This document shows, one piece after another, positions 23,759-32,142 of a stretch of 34,095 nucleotides of DNA. Both the position numbers and the translations under genes were made by a program. Source of the stretch: an uncultured Pseudomonadota bacterium (GTDB taxonomy: Bacteria > Pseudomonadota > Gammaproteobacteria > Burkholderiales > Casimicrobiaceae); assembly GCA_937958295.1 (NCBI GenBank), contig CALFEY010000032.1, positions 1-34,095 of the forward strand, in the 5' to 3' direction. Position 1 is the first letter of the stretch; each line of letters starts with the position of its first letter. A model generated the notes under the pieces. The model saw only the letters and a program-made list of their open reading frames with translations, had not been told where the DNA came from and ran no database searches.

Positions 23759-25119
23759 ATCTCGACCTCCTTCTACGCAACGGAACGCTTGTCCACCCTG
23801 GCCTCGGCACCGTTACCGGCTCGGTCGGCGTCAAGGACGGCCGGATCGCCGCTCTCTTGGCCCCTGAGGCGGAGGCCGCGGCCTCCGAGATCGTCGACTG
23901 CTCCGGCCAGTGGATCATGCCGGGCATCATCGATCCGCACGTGCACTTCGGCTTCGGCTCGCCCGACACCGATTTCACCACCGAGGCGCGCTCCGCGGCG
24001 CTCGGCGGCGTCACGTCGGCGCTGTCGTTCTACCGCACTGCGGACTTCCGCACAGCCTTCGATGCCTATCGCGACAAGGCCGCGGCGCAGAGCTGCATCG
24101 ACTTCGGGCTGCACTTCGGCATCACGAGCCACCTGCACGTGGAGACGCTCGCCGAGTGCTCGCGCCGCTTCGGCGTCACCTCGTACAAGCTCTACCTCAT
24201 GTACAAGGGCGCAGCGGGGCTCGCGCAGGGATTCACCGAGATCGACGACGCGCTGCTCTTCGCCTCGCTCAAGGCCACCGCGGCGATCCCCGGCGCGGTG
24301 CTCGGCATCCACTGCGAGAACGTGGAGGTGATCCCGTACCTGCGCGAGCCGCTGCGCACCGCGGGCCGCGACGACCTCGCCGCGTGGAACGAGCAGAGCC
24401 CCGACTTCCTCGAGGCCGAGAACGTGCATCGCGCGTGCTACTTCGCGAGCAAGGTGGGCGCGGCCATCAACATCGTCCACCTCTCGTCGAAGGAGGCCCT
24501 CGACGAAGTCCGCCGCCACCGCCGCACGAGCAAGGCGCCGATCTACGTCGAGACCTGCCCCCACTACCTCTTCCTCGACGATCGTTCCCCCGCGGGCGTG
24601 CTCGCCAAGGTCAACCCCCCGGTGCGTCCGCGCGCGGACGTGGAGGCGATGTGGGAAGGGATCGCCGACGGCTCCATCGACACCGTGGGTACCGACCACG
24701 TCCCGCGCAAGCGCAGCACCAAGGCGGGCAAGGGCATCTGGGCGTCGAGCAACGGCTTCCCCGGCGTGGCCACCATGCTCCCCATCCTGCTCGACGAGGG
24801 CGTGCGCAAGCGCGGCATTGCGCCATCGCGCATCGCGGAGGTGCTGTCGGCGAATGCCGCGCGCATCTACCGCATGGCCGGCAAGGGCGCGCTGGCCGTG
24901 GGCTACGACGCCGACCTGGCCGTCGTGGATCCCGGATTGACGCGCACGGTGGACCCGGCCACGCTGGAGTCGTTCGCCGACTACTCGCCGTATGAGGGCA
25001 TGTCCCTCACCGGCTGGCCTGTGGCCACCTACCTGCGGGGCCGCTGCATCATGCGCGACGGCGCCGTGCTCGTTGACGCGCGCGACACGCCGCGCGGCCG
25101 CTATCTCTTCCGGCAATGA
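23755..25119 (+). CDS. Dihydropyrimidinase/hydantoinase-type amidohydrolase
   Basis: A 454-residue cyclic amidohydrolase with a binuclear metal site. Visible ligands are H62 and H64 in DPHVHFGF, the lysine expected to be carboxylated K145 in SYKLYLMYKG, H186 in GIHCENVEV, H242 in IVHLSSKEA and D314 in GTDHVPRKRS. The order and spacing are those of dihydropyrimidinases, hydantoinases and allantoinases, which open cyclic amides or imides to N-carbamoyl or amide acids. CENVEV replaces the common AENGD, so substrate preference may differ. ATG 23755 lies within the ATGA overlap with the aconitase-like gene. The N-carbamoylsarcosine amidase-like gene follows 25 bases later and would logically act on the opened product. 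Confidence 0.9.
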   Translation: MNLDLLLRNGTLVHPGLGTVTGSVGVKDGRIAALLAPEAEAAASEIVDCSGQWIMPGIIDPHVHFGFGSPDTDFTTEARSAALGGVTSALSFYRTADFRTAFDAYRDKAAAQSCIDFGLHFGITSHLHVETLAECSRRFGVTSYKLYLMYKGAAGLAQGFTEIDDALLFASLKATAAIPGAVLGIHCENVEVIPYLREPLRTAGRDDLAAWNEQSPDFLEAENVHRACYFASKVGAAINIVHLSSKEALDEVRRHRRTSKAPIYVETCPHYLFLDDRSPAGVLAKVNPPVRPRADVEAMWEGIADGSIDTVGTDHVPRKRSTKAGKGIWASSNGFPGVATMLPILLDEGVRKRGIAPSRIAEVLSANAARIYRMAGKGALAVGYDADLAVVDPGLTRTVDPATLESFADYSPYEGMSLTGWPVATYLRGRCIMRDGAVLVDARDTPRGRYLFRQ

Positions 25120-25144
25120 CGCCGTCCAACACGAGGACCTTCAC

Positions 25145-25876
25145 GTGACCACACCCCGCCTCTGGGATCGCTTCCTGACCGACCGCGACAAGGCCGTATA
25201 CGCCCAGGCGGGCTACGGCAAGCGCGGCGGCTTCGGCAACCGCCCCGCGCTTTTCATCATCGACGTGCAATACAACTTCTGCGGCGACAAGCCCGAGGAC
25301 ATCCTCGAGGGCCTGAAGCAATACCGCACCCACTGCGGGCCGGAGGCCTGGGCCGCCGTCGCGCACATCGAGCCGCTGCTGCACCTCGCACGCGAGAAGA
25401 ACTTCCCGATCTTCTACACCGAGAGCGCGCGCCGTCCCGATCTCCTCGACAGCGGCGTGCAGGTGGGCAAGAACCACCGCGGCGGAGAGAAGACGGTGCT
25501 CGAGGGCACGCATGCCACGCAGACGGTGGCGCCTCTCGCGCCGCGTCCCCAGGACATCCGCATCGGCAAGCGCAAACCGTCGTGCTTCTTCGGCACGATC
25601 TTCATGAGCCACCTCAACTTCCTCGACATCGACACGCTGATCCTCACCGGGTGCGCCACGTCCGGTTGCCTGCGGGCGACCGCGGTCGATGCCTACTCGT
25701 ACAACTTCAAGGTGATCATCCCCGAGGAGTGCGCCTTCGACCGCTTCGAAGCGAGCCACGCGATCAACCTCTTCGACTTGAATTGCAAGTACGCCGACGT
25801 GATTCCCACCGCCGACGTGCAGGCGTACATGCAGGAGCAGCCGGTGCGGCCGCCCTTCATCGCGCCGGCGGGCTGA
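25145..25876 (+). CDS. Cysteine amidohydrolase, N-carbamoylsarcosine amidase-like (isochorismatase fold)
   Basis: A 243-residue hydrolase. The catalytic triad is D40 in LFIIDVQYNF, K142 in IGKRKPSCFFGT and C175 in LTGCATSGCLRAT. The N-terminal GYGKRGGFGNRPALFIID and the C-terminal INLFDLNCKYADVIPTADVQAYM follow N-carbamoylsarcosine amidase closely, more than nicotinamidase or maleamate amidohydrolase. Those enzymes release ammonia and CO2 from N-carbamoyl acids, or ammonia from amides. The start is GTG 25145, supported by GAGGA 8 bases upstream. As second step after a hydantoinase-like enzyme it would give a free amino or organic acid; that link is inference from gene order. Confidence 0.87.
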   Translation: MTTPRLWDRFLTDRDKAVYAQAGYGKRGGFGNRPALFIIDVQYNFCGDKPEDILEGLKQYRTHCGPEAWAAVAHIEPLLHLAREKNFPIFYTESARRPDLLDSGVQVGKNHRGGEKTVLEGTHATQTVAPLAPRPQDIRIGKRKPSCFFGTIFMSHLNFLDIDTLILTGCATSGCLRATAVDAYSYNFKVIIPEECAFDRFEASHAINLFDLNCKYADVIPTADVQAYMQEQPVRPPFIAPAG

Positions 25877-25913
25877 CGCTGCCGTCCCGCGTATCCCTGC
25901 CGCAACGTCCCGC

Positions 25914-26933
25914 ATGCCCGACCGCGCCCCGCGCCCCGTGCACCTTTTGACCGGCTACCTCGGCAGCGGCAAGACGACGCTGCTCGCGCGCCTCTTGCGC
26001 GACCCGGCGCTCGCAGACACCGCGGTCGTGATCAACGAGCTGGGTGAGGTGGGGCTCGACCACGTGCTGGTTGACACCGGCAGCGAAGACGACGTGGTGC
26101 TCCTCGACTCGGGCTGCCTGTGCTGCGCGCTCGGCAACTCGCTGCAGGAGACGCTCGAGTCGCTGCACTTCCGCCGCGAGCGCGGCGAGCTGCCGCCGTT
26201 CGCGCGCGTGGTGATCGAGACCACCGGCGTGGCCGACCCGGGTCCCATCGCTGCCACGCTGGCGCTCGACAGCGCGATCGCGCGCCACTATCGCCTCGGC
26301 AGCATCGTCACGGTGGTGGATGCCCTGCATGGCAGCGAGCACCTCGCGCGTTTCGCCGAAGCGCGGCGGCAGGTGGCCATGGCCGACCGCATCGTGCTGA
26401 CCAAGGGTGATGTCGCCTCTGCCGCGGCCATGCGCGAGATCGAAGCGCGGCTGTCCGAGCTTGCACCGCTTGCCGCGCGTCGTACCGCCGTCCACGGCGC
26501 CATCCCCGCGGACGACGTGTTCGTCGATGCGCACCGCCCGGCGGCACTCGCCACGCTCGGCGCCGCCGGGCACGATCACGCTCACGATGCGTCGTGCGGC
26601 CACGACCACCTGGCCGAAGGCGACATCGCGTCCTTAGCGATCCGCCTTCCCGCGCCGTTGTCGTGGCCGCGCTATGCACAGTGGGTGCAATGGATGCAGC
26701 GCGCGTTCGGCGAGCGCCTGCTACGCATGAAGGGCGCGGTCCGGATGGAGGACGGAACCGCGCAGGCGCTGCATGCCGTCATGCGCCTCTTCAATGCGCC
26801 CGTGCCGCTGGCCGCGCTCCCGCGCGACCTGGGCGCGGGCGTGGTGGTGATCATCGCCCAGCATGCGTCGCCCGCGCTCATGGAAGAAGCGCGGCGGCGC
26901 CTCGTGGATCCGCAGTTCGTTCTGTCCTCCTGA
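25914..26933 (+). CDS. CobW/COG0523-family GTPase (metal chaperone)
   Basis: A 339-residue G3E GTPase. Walker A is GYLGSGKTTLL (14-24), the metal-binding CxCC motif is in SGCLCCALGN, Walker B-type ETTGVADP follows, and the guanine specificity motif reads LTKGD. A histidine-rich loop HDHAHDASCGHDH lies near residue 222, before the C-terminal CobW domain. The family loads metals, often Zn2+, into client enzymes. Here it lies in an operon with a binuclear-metal amidohydrolase, the probable client. It starts at ATG 25914, 37 bases after the amidase-like gene and 11 before the second Bug gene. Confidence 0.92.
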   Translation: MPDRAPRPVHLLTGYLGSGKTTLLARLLRDPALADTAVVINELGEVGLDHVLVDTGSEDDVVLLDSGCLCCALGNSLQETLESLHFRRERGELPPFARVVIETTGVADPGPIAATLALDSAIARHYRLGSIVTVVDALHGSEHLARFAEARRQVAMADRIVLTKGDVASAAAMREIEARLSELAPLAARRTAVHGAIPADDVFVDAHRPAALATLGAAGHDHAHDASCGHDHLAEGDIASLAIRLPAPLSWPRYAQWVQWMQRAFGERLLRMKGAVRMEDGTAQALHAVMRLFNAPVPLAALPRDLGAGVVVIIAQHASPALMEEARRRLVDPQFVLSS

Positions 26934-26944
26934 AAGGAATCGTC

Positions 26945-27946
26945 GTGGCCCCGTTGGTTCATCCCCCGCATCCGGTTCGTCGTGGCGTTCTCGCCGCGGC
27001 ATGGCTCGTTCTCGCCGCGGCCGTCGCACCGCCCGTACTCGCGCAAGGCGCCTATCCCGATCATCCGGTGCGGCTCATCGTGGCCTTTCCGCCCGGCGGC
27101 AGCACGGACATCGTCGGCCGCCTCGTGGCCTCGAAGGTGGGCGCGATGTGGGGCGGCAAGGTCATCGTCGTCGAGAACAAGGCAGGCGCCTCCGGCACCA
27201 TCGGCACCGGCGAGAGCATTGCCGCCGCCCCGGACGGCTACACGCTCACCATCGGCAACAGCCAGACGCACGGCACCAACCAGACGCTCTTCCCGCAGCT
27301 GAAGTACGACCTTTCCAAGGACGTGACGCCCATCGCGATGCTCGCGCGCACGAAGAACGTGCTGGCGGTATCCGCCAACTCGCCGTACAAGACCGTGGAC
27401 GACCTCCTCAAGGCCGCCAAGACGAAGCCGCTGTCCTTCGCCTCGGTGGGCAACGGCGCGTCGTCGCACATCATCGGCGAGTACATCAATCGGCAGTACA
27501 AGCTCAATGCCGTGCACGTCCCGTACAAGGGCGGCACGCCCGCCATCACGGATCTCGTGGGCGGGCAGGTCGACTTCATGGTGCCGACCTACGGCAGCGT
27601 GGCGGGCTTCTACAAGGACGGTCGCGTGCGCATTCTCGCGGTGTCCGACGACGAGCGCGATCCGCGCCTGCCGGGGGTGCCCACGTTCAAGGAAGTGGGC
27701 CTGCCGTCGCTCGGCCTCGACACCACGATCGGCCTGTACGGCCCGGCGGGCTTGCCGCCGGCAGTCGTGGCGAAGTGGAGCGAGGCGGTGGGCACGCTCG
27801 CCAAGGATCCGGACGTGGCGAAGACGCTCGAGACCACCGGCTTCGATGTCTGGTACAAGCCGGCGAGCGAGATGGCAAAGTACCATCCCGCCGAAGTGCC
27901 GCGCCTAGGCAAGATCATCAAGGAAGCCAACGTGAAGCTCGACTAG
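26945..27946 (+). CDS. Bug/TctC-family periplasmic substrate-binding protein
   Basis: A 333-residue protein with a signal peptide (RRGVLAAAWLVLAAAVAPPVLAQ, cleavage after VLA). The Bug pattern is clear: YPDHPVRLIVAFPPGGSTDIVGRLVASKVGAMWGGKVIVVENKAGASGTIGTGESIAAAPDGYTL, and later HVPYKGGTPAITDLVGGQVDFM. PPGGSTDIVGR is the usual ligand loop with its aspartate, unlike PYAPGATDREAR in the other Bug protein of this window, so the two probably bind different ligands or forms of one. The GTG start is supported by AAGGAA 7 bases upstream. No TctA or TctB is encoded nearby. Confidence 0.93.
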   Translation: MAPLVHPPHPVRRGVLAAAWLVLAAAVAPPVLAQGAYPDHPVRLIVAFPPGGSTDIVGRLVASKVGAMWGGKVIVVENKAGASGTIGTGESIAAAPDGYTLTIGNSQTHGTNQTLFPQLKYDLSKDVTPIAMLARTKNVLAVSANSPYKTVDDLLKAAKTKPLSFASVGNGASSHIIGEYINRQYKLNAVHVPYKGGTPAITDLVGGQVDFMVPTYGSVAGFYKDGRVRILAVSDDERDPRLPGVPTFKEVGLPSLGLDTTIGLYGPAGLPPAVVAKWSEAVGTLAKDPDVAKTLETTGFDVWYKPASEMAKYHPAEVPRLGKIIKEANVKLD

Positions 27947-27958
27947 CCGTCGCGCGTC

Positions 27959-29356
27959 ATGCCGCCTGCCCAGCCTTTGCACCTCCTGTCGGCCACGGAG
28001 CTCCTCGCGGGGTATCGCGCCCGCCAGTTCTCGCCCGTCGAGGTCACGCGCGCGTGTCTTGGCGCCATTGCCGCGCGTGATCCTGCGCTCGCCGCCTTTG
28101 TCGTGGTCCTCGAGGCGGAGGCGCTGGCGCAGGCGCGCGCTTCCGAAGCGCGCTGGCATGCGGGTGCGCCCGAGGGCCTGCTCGACGGTGTGCCCGTGAC
28201 GGTGAAGGATCTCTGCCAGACCGTCGGCGCGCCGGCACGCAACGGCTCGCTCACCACCACCGATGCGCCGGGTACGGTGGATGCGCCGTGCGTGGCGCGG
28301 CTGCGCGAGGCCCAGGCCGTGCTCCTCGGCAAGACTGCCATGTGCGAGTTCGGCTGGAAGGGCGTCACCGACAGCCCGCTCCTCGGCGTGAGCCGCAATC
28401 CTTGGGATCCTGCGCGCACATGCGGTGGCAGCAGCGGCGGCGCGGCGATCGCCGCGGCCACCGGCATGGGAGCGCTGCACGTAGGCTCCGACGGCGCGGG
28501 CTCGATCCGCATCCCCGCCGCGTACTGCGGCGTGTACGGACTGAAGGCCACGTTCGGCCGCGTGCCCACCTGGCCGCCGGGCCGCGTGGCGGTAGGCCAC
28601 TACGGGCCCCTCACGCGCACCGTGGAGGATGCTGCGCTCATGCTCACCGTGATCGCGCGGCCGGATGCGCGCGACTGGACCGCGTTGCCTTATGAGGACG
28701 GCACCGACTATCGCAAAGGCCTTGGCGACGGCGTGCGCGGGTTGCGCATCGCCTGGTGTCCCACGCTCGTGGGCGCCCGCGCCGACGACGAAGTCTTGCG
28801 GCTGACCACCGCGGCGGTGCGTGTCTTCGCCGATCTCGGCGCGCAGGTGGAGGCAGTCGCGTCGCCGCTGGCATCGGCGCGCGCGCACTTCGACGCGCTG
28901 TGGGCCGTGAGCATGGCGCAGATCTATCGCAAGATCCCGGCCGACCGCCGGACACTCCTCGACTCAGGCTTCGCTGCGGTGGCCGAGCGGGGCCTCACCG
29001 TCACCGCCAACGACCTGCTCGACGCGATCGGCGCGCGCCATGCCGACGGCGCCACGATGAACGCCTTCCACGAGCGCTACGATCTTCTCGTCACGCCGCA
29101 GATGCCCACTACGGCGATCCCCGCGGGGATCGATTTTCCCGCCGATCGCGGCATGGGGTCGTGGCTCGACTGGAGCCCTTACACGTATCCGTTCAACTGG
29201 ACGCAGCAGCCCGCGGCCTCGGTTCCCTGCGGGCTCGCCGGCGACGGCCTGCCTGTGGCGCTGCAGATCGTGGGTGCGCGCTACGCCGAGCCCGCCGTGC
29301 TGCGCGCCAGCCGCGCCTTCGAGCAGGCGCGCCCGTTCGCCCGCCTGCCGACGTAA
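27959..29356 (+). CDS. Amidase signature family protein
   Basis: A 465-residue amidase. The Ser-cisSer-Lys triad is visible: lysine in PVTVKDLCQTVG (about residue 84), the serine of CGGSSGGAAIAAATG (about 159-160) and the nucleophile in GSDGAGSIRIPAAYCG (about 183). The family hydrolyses amides or transfers ammonia (GatA, AtzF-like allophanate hydrolase, indoleacetamide hydrolase). No GatB or GatC is near, so it is a catabolic amidase. Last gene of the plus-strand set, 12 bases after the Bug gene, it would take a further ammonia from a pathway amide or carbamoyl intermediate. It converges on the MFS gene; only a weak GGGCC/GGCCC hairpin (29357-29375) lies in the 66-base gap. Confidence 0.92.
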   Translation: MPPAQPLHLLSATELLAGYRARQFSPVEVTRACLGAIAARDPALAAFVVVLEAEALAQARASEARWHAGAPEGLLDGVPVTVKDLCQTVGAPARNGSLTTTDAPGTVDAPCVARLREAQAVLLGKTAMCEFGWKGVTDSPLLGVSRNPWDPARTCGGSSGGAAIAAATGMGALHVGSDGAGSIRIPAAYCGVYGLKATFGRVPTWPPGRVAVGHYGPLTRTVEDAALMLTVIARPDARDWTALPYEDGTDYRKGLGDGVRGLRIAWCPTLVGARADDEVLRLTTAAVRVFADLGAQVEAVASPLASARAHFDALWAVSMAQIYRKIPADRRTLLDSGFAAVAERGLTVTANDLLDAIGARHADGATMNAFHERYDLLVTPQMPTTAIPAGIDFPADRGMGSWLDWSPYTYPFNWTQQPAASVPCGLAGDGLPVALQIVGARYAEPAVLRASRAFEQARPFARLPT

Positions 29357-29422
29357 GGGCCGCGAGGCGAGGCCCACGGGAGCGGCCGGGGCGACAAGGC
29401 CGAGCGCGTGTGAGGTACCGCT

Positions 29423-30613
29423 TCAGTTCGGGTGGGCGCGAGGCGGGAGCCGGTACAGCATCACGCCGAGCACCACCAGCGCCACCGAGGTCGTGGCCGT
29501 GAGCATCCACAGCGCGTCGTACTGGATGAGAAGGCCGCTGAGGACGGGGCCGAGGAACACGCCGGCGTCCACGCCCGTGCGATACAGCGCGGTGCGCCAC
29601 GAGGCGGCGTGCGGAGGCCCGTCCTGGTTGATGAGCGACACGGGAAGCATCCAGCCCGCAAGCCCGATGCCGAGCAGCGCGCAGCCCACGATCACCACCG
29701 GCATGGAGCCGAAGGCGATGGCGGCCACGCCTCCCGCCATGGCCACGAGCACCACCGCCAGCGTCTTCGCATGCGACGTTCGATCCGCGATGATGCCCAC
29801 CGGCAAGAGGAGCAGCACGTCGAAGACCTGCGGGATGGACAAGAGCAGCGCGACGCTCTCGCGTCCGAGCTCGAAGTCGCGGCTCGCGCGGATCGGCAGG
29901 ATGAACTGCCCCATCGACGACCACGCGACGGCAATGACGCAGCCCACGGTGAAGGCCACCACCGTGGTCCGGGAGATCCGCGTGCGCGTGCCGTCGGCCT
30001 GACGGTGGTCTTCGCCGCGCGAGAAGAGAGCGCGTGGCGTACTGCTCGCAGCGTCCGCGGGGATCGCCCGCAGCACCGGCCGCAGGAGCACCAGTGCGAG
30101 CACCTGCGGCGCGGAGGCCACGAGCAGCGTGGCGTTCCACGGCCAATGCGAGGGGAGAAAGCCGGCGCCGATCATGCCGCACAGCACGCCTAGCATCGCG
30201 CACATCTCGAAGGCATTGAGCGAGAAGGCGCGCGCGCTTGCGGGCGCGTAGCGGATGATGGCAGTCATCCCGCCCAGCATCGACAGCGCGTGCCCCACGC
30301 CACCCAAGGCGCGTCCGGTCACGAGGAGCGCGTAGGGCCCGTCGAGGCCGAGGCAGATCACGCCGGCCGTGACGGACACCACGCCGATCACCAGCGCGCG
30401 CCGCAGGTGGTGCGTGATGAAGAGGCCGGCGGGGATGTCGGCGAACACCCGCGACAGGCCGAACGCGCCGGCGATGGCCCCTAGCGCGAAATACTCGATC
30501 CCGTTAGTGCGGCCGATCTCCGGGAGGAGAACGGGAAACGCCCCGATGGAGAGCGTGTTGACGAAGATGATCAGGCAGAGGAAGCCAACCGTCCTGTTCA
30601 CCCGCGGCATCAT
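29423..30613 (-). CDS. Major facilitator superfamily transporter
   Basis: A 396-residue protein with 12 hydrophobic segments. It starts MMPRVNRTVGFLCLIIFVNTLSIGAFPVLLPEIGR, has the loop 2-3 region GLSRVFADIPAGLFITHHLRRALVIG (a variant of motif A) and VTGRALGGVGHALSMLGGMTAIIRY in TM4-5. A central cytosolic loop (about residues 190-215, SSTPRALFSRGEDHRQADGTRTRISR) separates the halves. Substrate unknown; as last gene of the CoA/aldolase operon it may import the substrate or export a product. Its ATG overlaps the stop of the threonine aldolase-like gene by four bases, so they are co-translated. Confidence 0.88.
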   Translation of the reverse strand: MMPRVNRTVGFLCLIIFVNTLSIGAFPVLLPEIGRTNGIEYFALGAIAGAFGLSRVFADIPAGLFITHHLRRALVIGVVSVTAGVICLGLDGPYALLVTGRALGGVGHALSMLGGMTAIIRYAPASARAFSLNAFEMCAMLGVLCGMIGAGFLPSHWPWNATLLVASAPQVLALVLLRPVLRAIPADAASSTPRALFSRGEDHRQADGTRTRISRTTVVAFTVGCVIAVAWSSMGQFILPIRASRDFELGRESVALLLSIPQVFDVLLLLPVGIIADRTSHAKTLAVVLVAMAGGVAAIAFGSMPVVIVGCALLGIGLAGWMLPVSLINQDGPPHAASWRTALYRTGVDAGVFLGPVLSGLLIQYDALWMLTATTSVALVVLGVMLYRLPPRAHPN

Positions 30614-31695
30614 CCTCTCGGCTGCGCGGCAGCGAGGGCGATCGCCAGGACCGCATCCACATGGGCGTCGGTGGTGGCCCAGGAGCACACGAAGCGATGG
30701 TGCGGAGGCTCGTGCCGCCAGCCGCGCTGGAAGCGGCAGCCGGCGCCTGCCAGCGCATCGGTGACCCCCTCGGGGAGCTGCACGAAGACTTCGTTGCCCT
30801 CCGTGGGATGCACGAGCGCCGCACCCGGCACGCGCAGCAGGCCGTCGCTCAACCGGCGCGCCTTCGCGTTGGCGCTGCGCGCGTTCGCGAGCCACAGCCC
30901 ATCGTCCATGTAGGCGCGCAACTGGGCCGCGAGGAAGCGCGTCTTGGGCGCGAGGTGGCCGGAGCGCTTGCGCAGGAACGCGAGCGGCGTGTGGTAGCGC
31001 GGCGTGAACGACACGATCGTCTCCACGCCGAGGGAGCCGCTTTTCGTGGTGCCGAGGGTGAGCACGTCCACCCCTACCTTCCAGGTCAGTGCGGCCGGCG
31101 ACGCGCCCGTTGCCGCGGCGGCATTGGCGAAGCGGGCGCCGTCCATGTGGACGCCGAGGCCGTAGCGGCGCGCGATTGCCGTAAGCTCCGCGACCTGTTC
31201 GCCCGTGTACGCGGTGCCGGCCTCGGTGAGGTTGGTGAGGCTGAGCGCGGCGGGCTGCAGCGCGTGCACGACTCCGATGCGCGCGTGTGCGAGATGCTTG
31301 CTCAACGCCGCGGGCGAGAGCCGGCCGTGATCGCCGGGCAGCGGGATCTGGCGCGCGCCGAAGCTGAACATCTCCGGGGCGCCGCACTCGTCGGTCTCGA
31401 TGTGCGCGTCCCAGTGGCAAAGGATGGTGCCGTACGGTGGCACCATCGCGCCCAGCGCGATGGCGTTGGCCGCCGTGCCGGTGGACACCGTGAAGGCCTC
31501 AAGCGTGTCGTGCTCGAAGAATTCACGTAGGCGGCAGAGCGCATCGCGCGTCCACGCCTCGTCCTCGAAGTTGGTGGCGAAGCCCACGTTGGCCGCGATG
31601 ACCGCGGCCACGAACGCCGGATGCACCGGCGACGTGTTCTCCGAGCCGAAGTCGAGCGCTTCGTCCTGCCGTGCTGCGGGGTCCAGGTCGGCCAT
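30610..31695 (-). CDS. Threonine aldolase-like/beta-eliminating lyase PLP enzyme
   Basis: A 361-residue fold-type I PLP enzyme of the low-specificity threonine aldolase family. Seen are LDFGSENTSPVHPAFVAAV at the start, TVSTGTAANAIALGAMVPPYGTILCHWDAHI (phosphate-binding and stacking residues), GLGVHMDGARFANAAAATG (the aspartate that holds the pyridine nitrogen) and VDVLTLGTTKSGSLGVETIV with the Schiff-base lysine. The family splits beta-hydroxy amino acids to glycine and an aldehyde. It follows the DUF35 gene by five bases and overlaps the MFS gene. Being beside a thiolase-like/DUF35 pair, it could supply or consume an aldehyde in one pathway, which is inference. Confidence 0.88.
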   Translation of the reverse strand: MADLDPAARQDEALDFGSENTSPVHPAFVAAVIAANVGFATNFEDEAWTRDALCRLREFFEHDTLEAFTVSTGTAANAIALGAMVPPYGTILCHWDAHIETDECGAPEMFSFGARQIPLPGDHGRLSPAALSKHLAHARIGVVHALQPAALSLTNLTEAGTAYTGEQVAELTAIARRYGLGVHMDGARFANAAAATGASPAALTWKVGVDVLTLGTTKSGSLGVETIVSFTPRYHTPLAFLRKRSGHLAPKTRFLAAQLRAYMDDGLWLANARSANAKARRLSDGLLRVPGAALVHPTEGNEVFVQLPEGVTDALAGAGCRFQRGWRHEPPHHRFVCSWATTDAHVDAVLAIALAAAQPRG

Positions 31696-31700
31696 GGCGA

Positions 31701-32135
31701 TCACGCCTGCAGCCGAAACACGGGCATGCGGCGCCCGGGTCCGTGCTCCACGAAATCCACCTGCACCGGCCTTCCCACGAGCGAGTCCCCTTCCACCGGG
31801 GCACCGGGAATCTCCGCGTAGATCAGCGCGCCTTCCTCGATCTCCACCGCTGCGAACACATAGGGCACAGAGGCGTTGAAGCCGTCGTGGTGCGCGCGGC
31901 GCACCGTGGTGTGCGTGATGATCGAGCCGCGTCCGCTCGCGCGAAACCACGTGAGCTGCGCACCCTGGCAATACGGGCAGCACACGCGCGGATAGAACAC
32001 GGCCTTGCCGCAGGCGGGGCTCGCGCAGCGCTGGATCATGAGGCGGCCGTCGTTGGCCCCTTCCCAGTAGGGACGGGTCAACTCGGTCACCCTCGGCTGG
32101 GGCTTCAACACCATCGCGGCGTTCGCGGTCGTCAT
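31701..32135 (-). CDS. DUF35 zinc-ribbon/OB-fold acyl-CoA-associated protein
   Basis: A 144-residue protein with a rubredoxin-like zinc ribbon (C37, C42, then C53 and C56 in RVCCPYC) followed by an OB-fold (residues about 60-140: LTWFRASGRGSIITHTTVRR, PYVFAAVEIEEGALIYAEI, GRPVQVDFVEHG). The helix TRPYWEGANDGRLMIQRC is typical of DUF35 proteins that pair with thiolase-like subunits, such as ChsH2 with Ltp2. The OB-fold provides an acyl-CoA or pantetheine tunnel. ATG 32135 is preferred; an in-frame upstream ATG at 32159 would overlap the thiolase-like gene by 17 bases and adds no conserved residues. It is encoded directly after its probable partner. Confidence 0.9.
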   Translation of the reverse strand: MTTANAAMVLKPQPRVTELTRPYWEGANDGRLMIQRCASPACGKAVFYPRVCCPYCQGAQLTWFRASGRGSIITHTTVRRAHHDGFNASVPYVFAAVEIEEGALIYAEIPGAPVEGDSLVGRPVQVDFVEHGPGRRMPVFRLQA

Positions 32136-32142
32136 GGCTTTC

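Noticed and set aside
14380..25876. Nicotinate degradation (nic) cluster, because of a NicC-like hydroxylase, a NicE-fold protein and a NicF-fold hydrolase
   Set aside because: The NicE-fold protein lacks its cysteines, the hydrolase is closer to N-carbamoylsarcosine amidase, and no nicX dioxygenase, nicD or nicAB is present.
29357..29375. GGGCC/GGCCC hairpin between the amidase and MFS genes as terminator
   Set aside because: Only five base pairs with a nine-base loop and no T-run; expected by chance in this GC-rich sequence.
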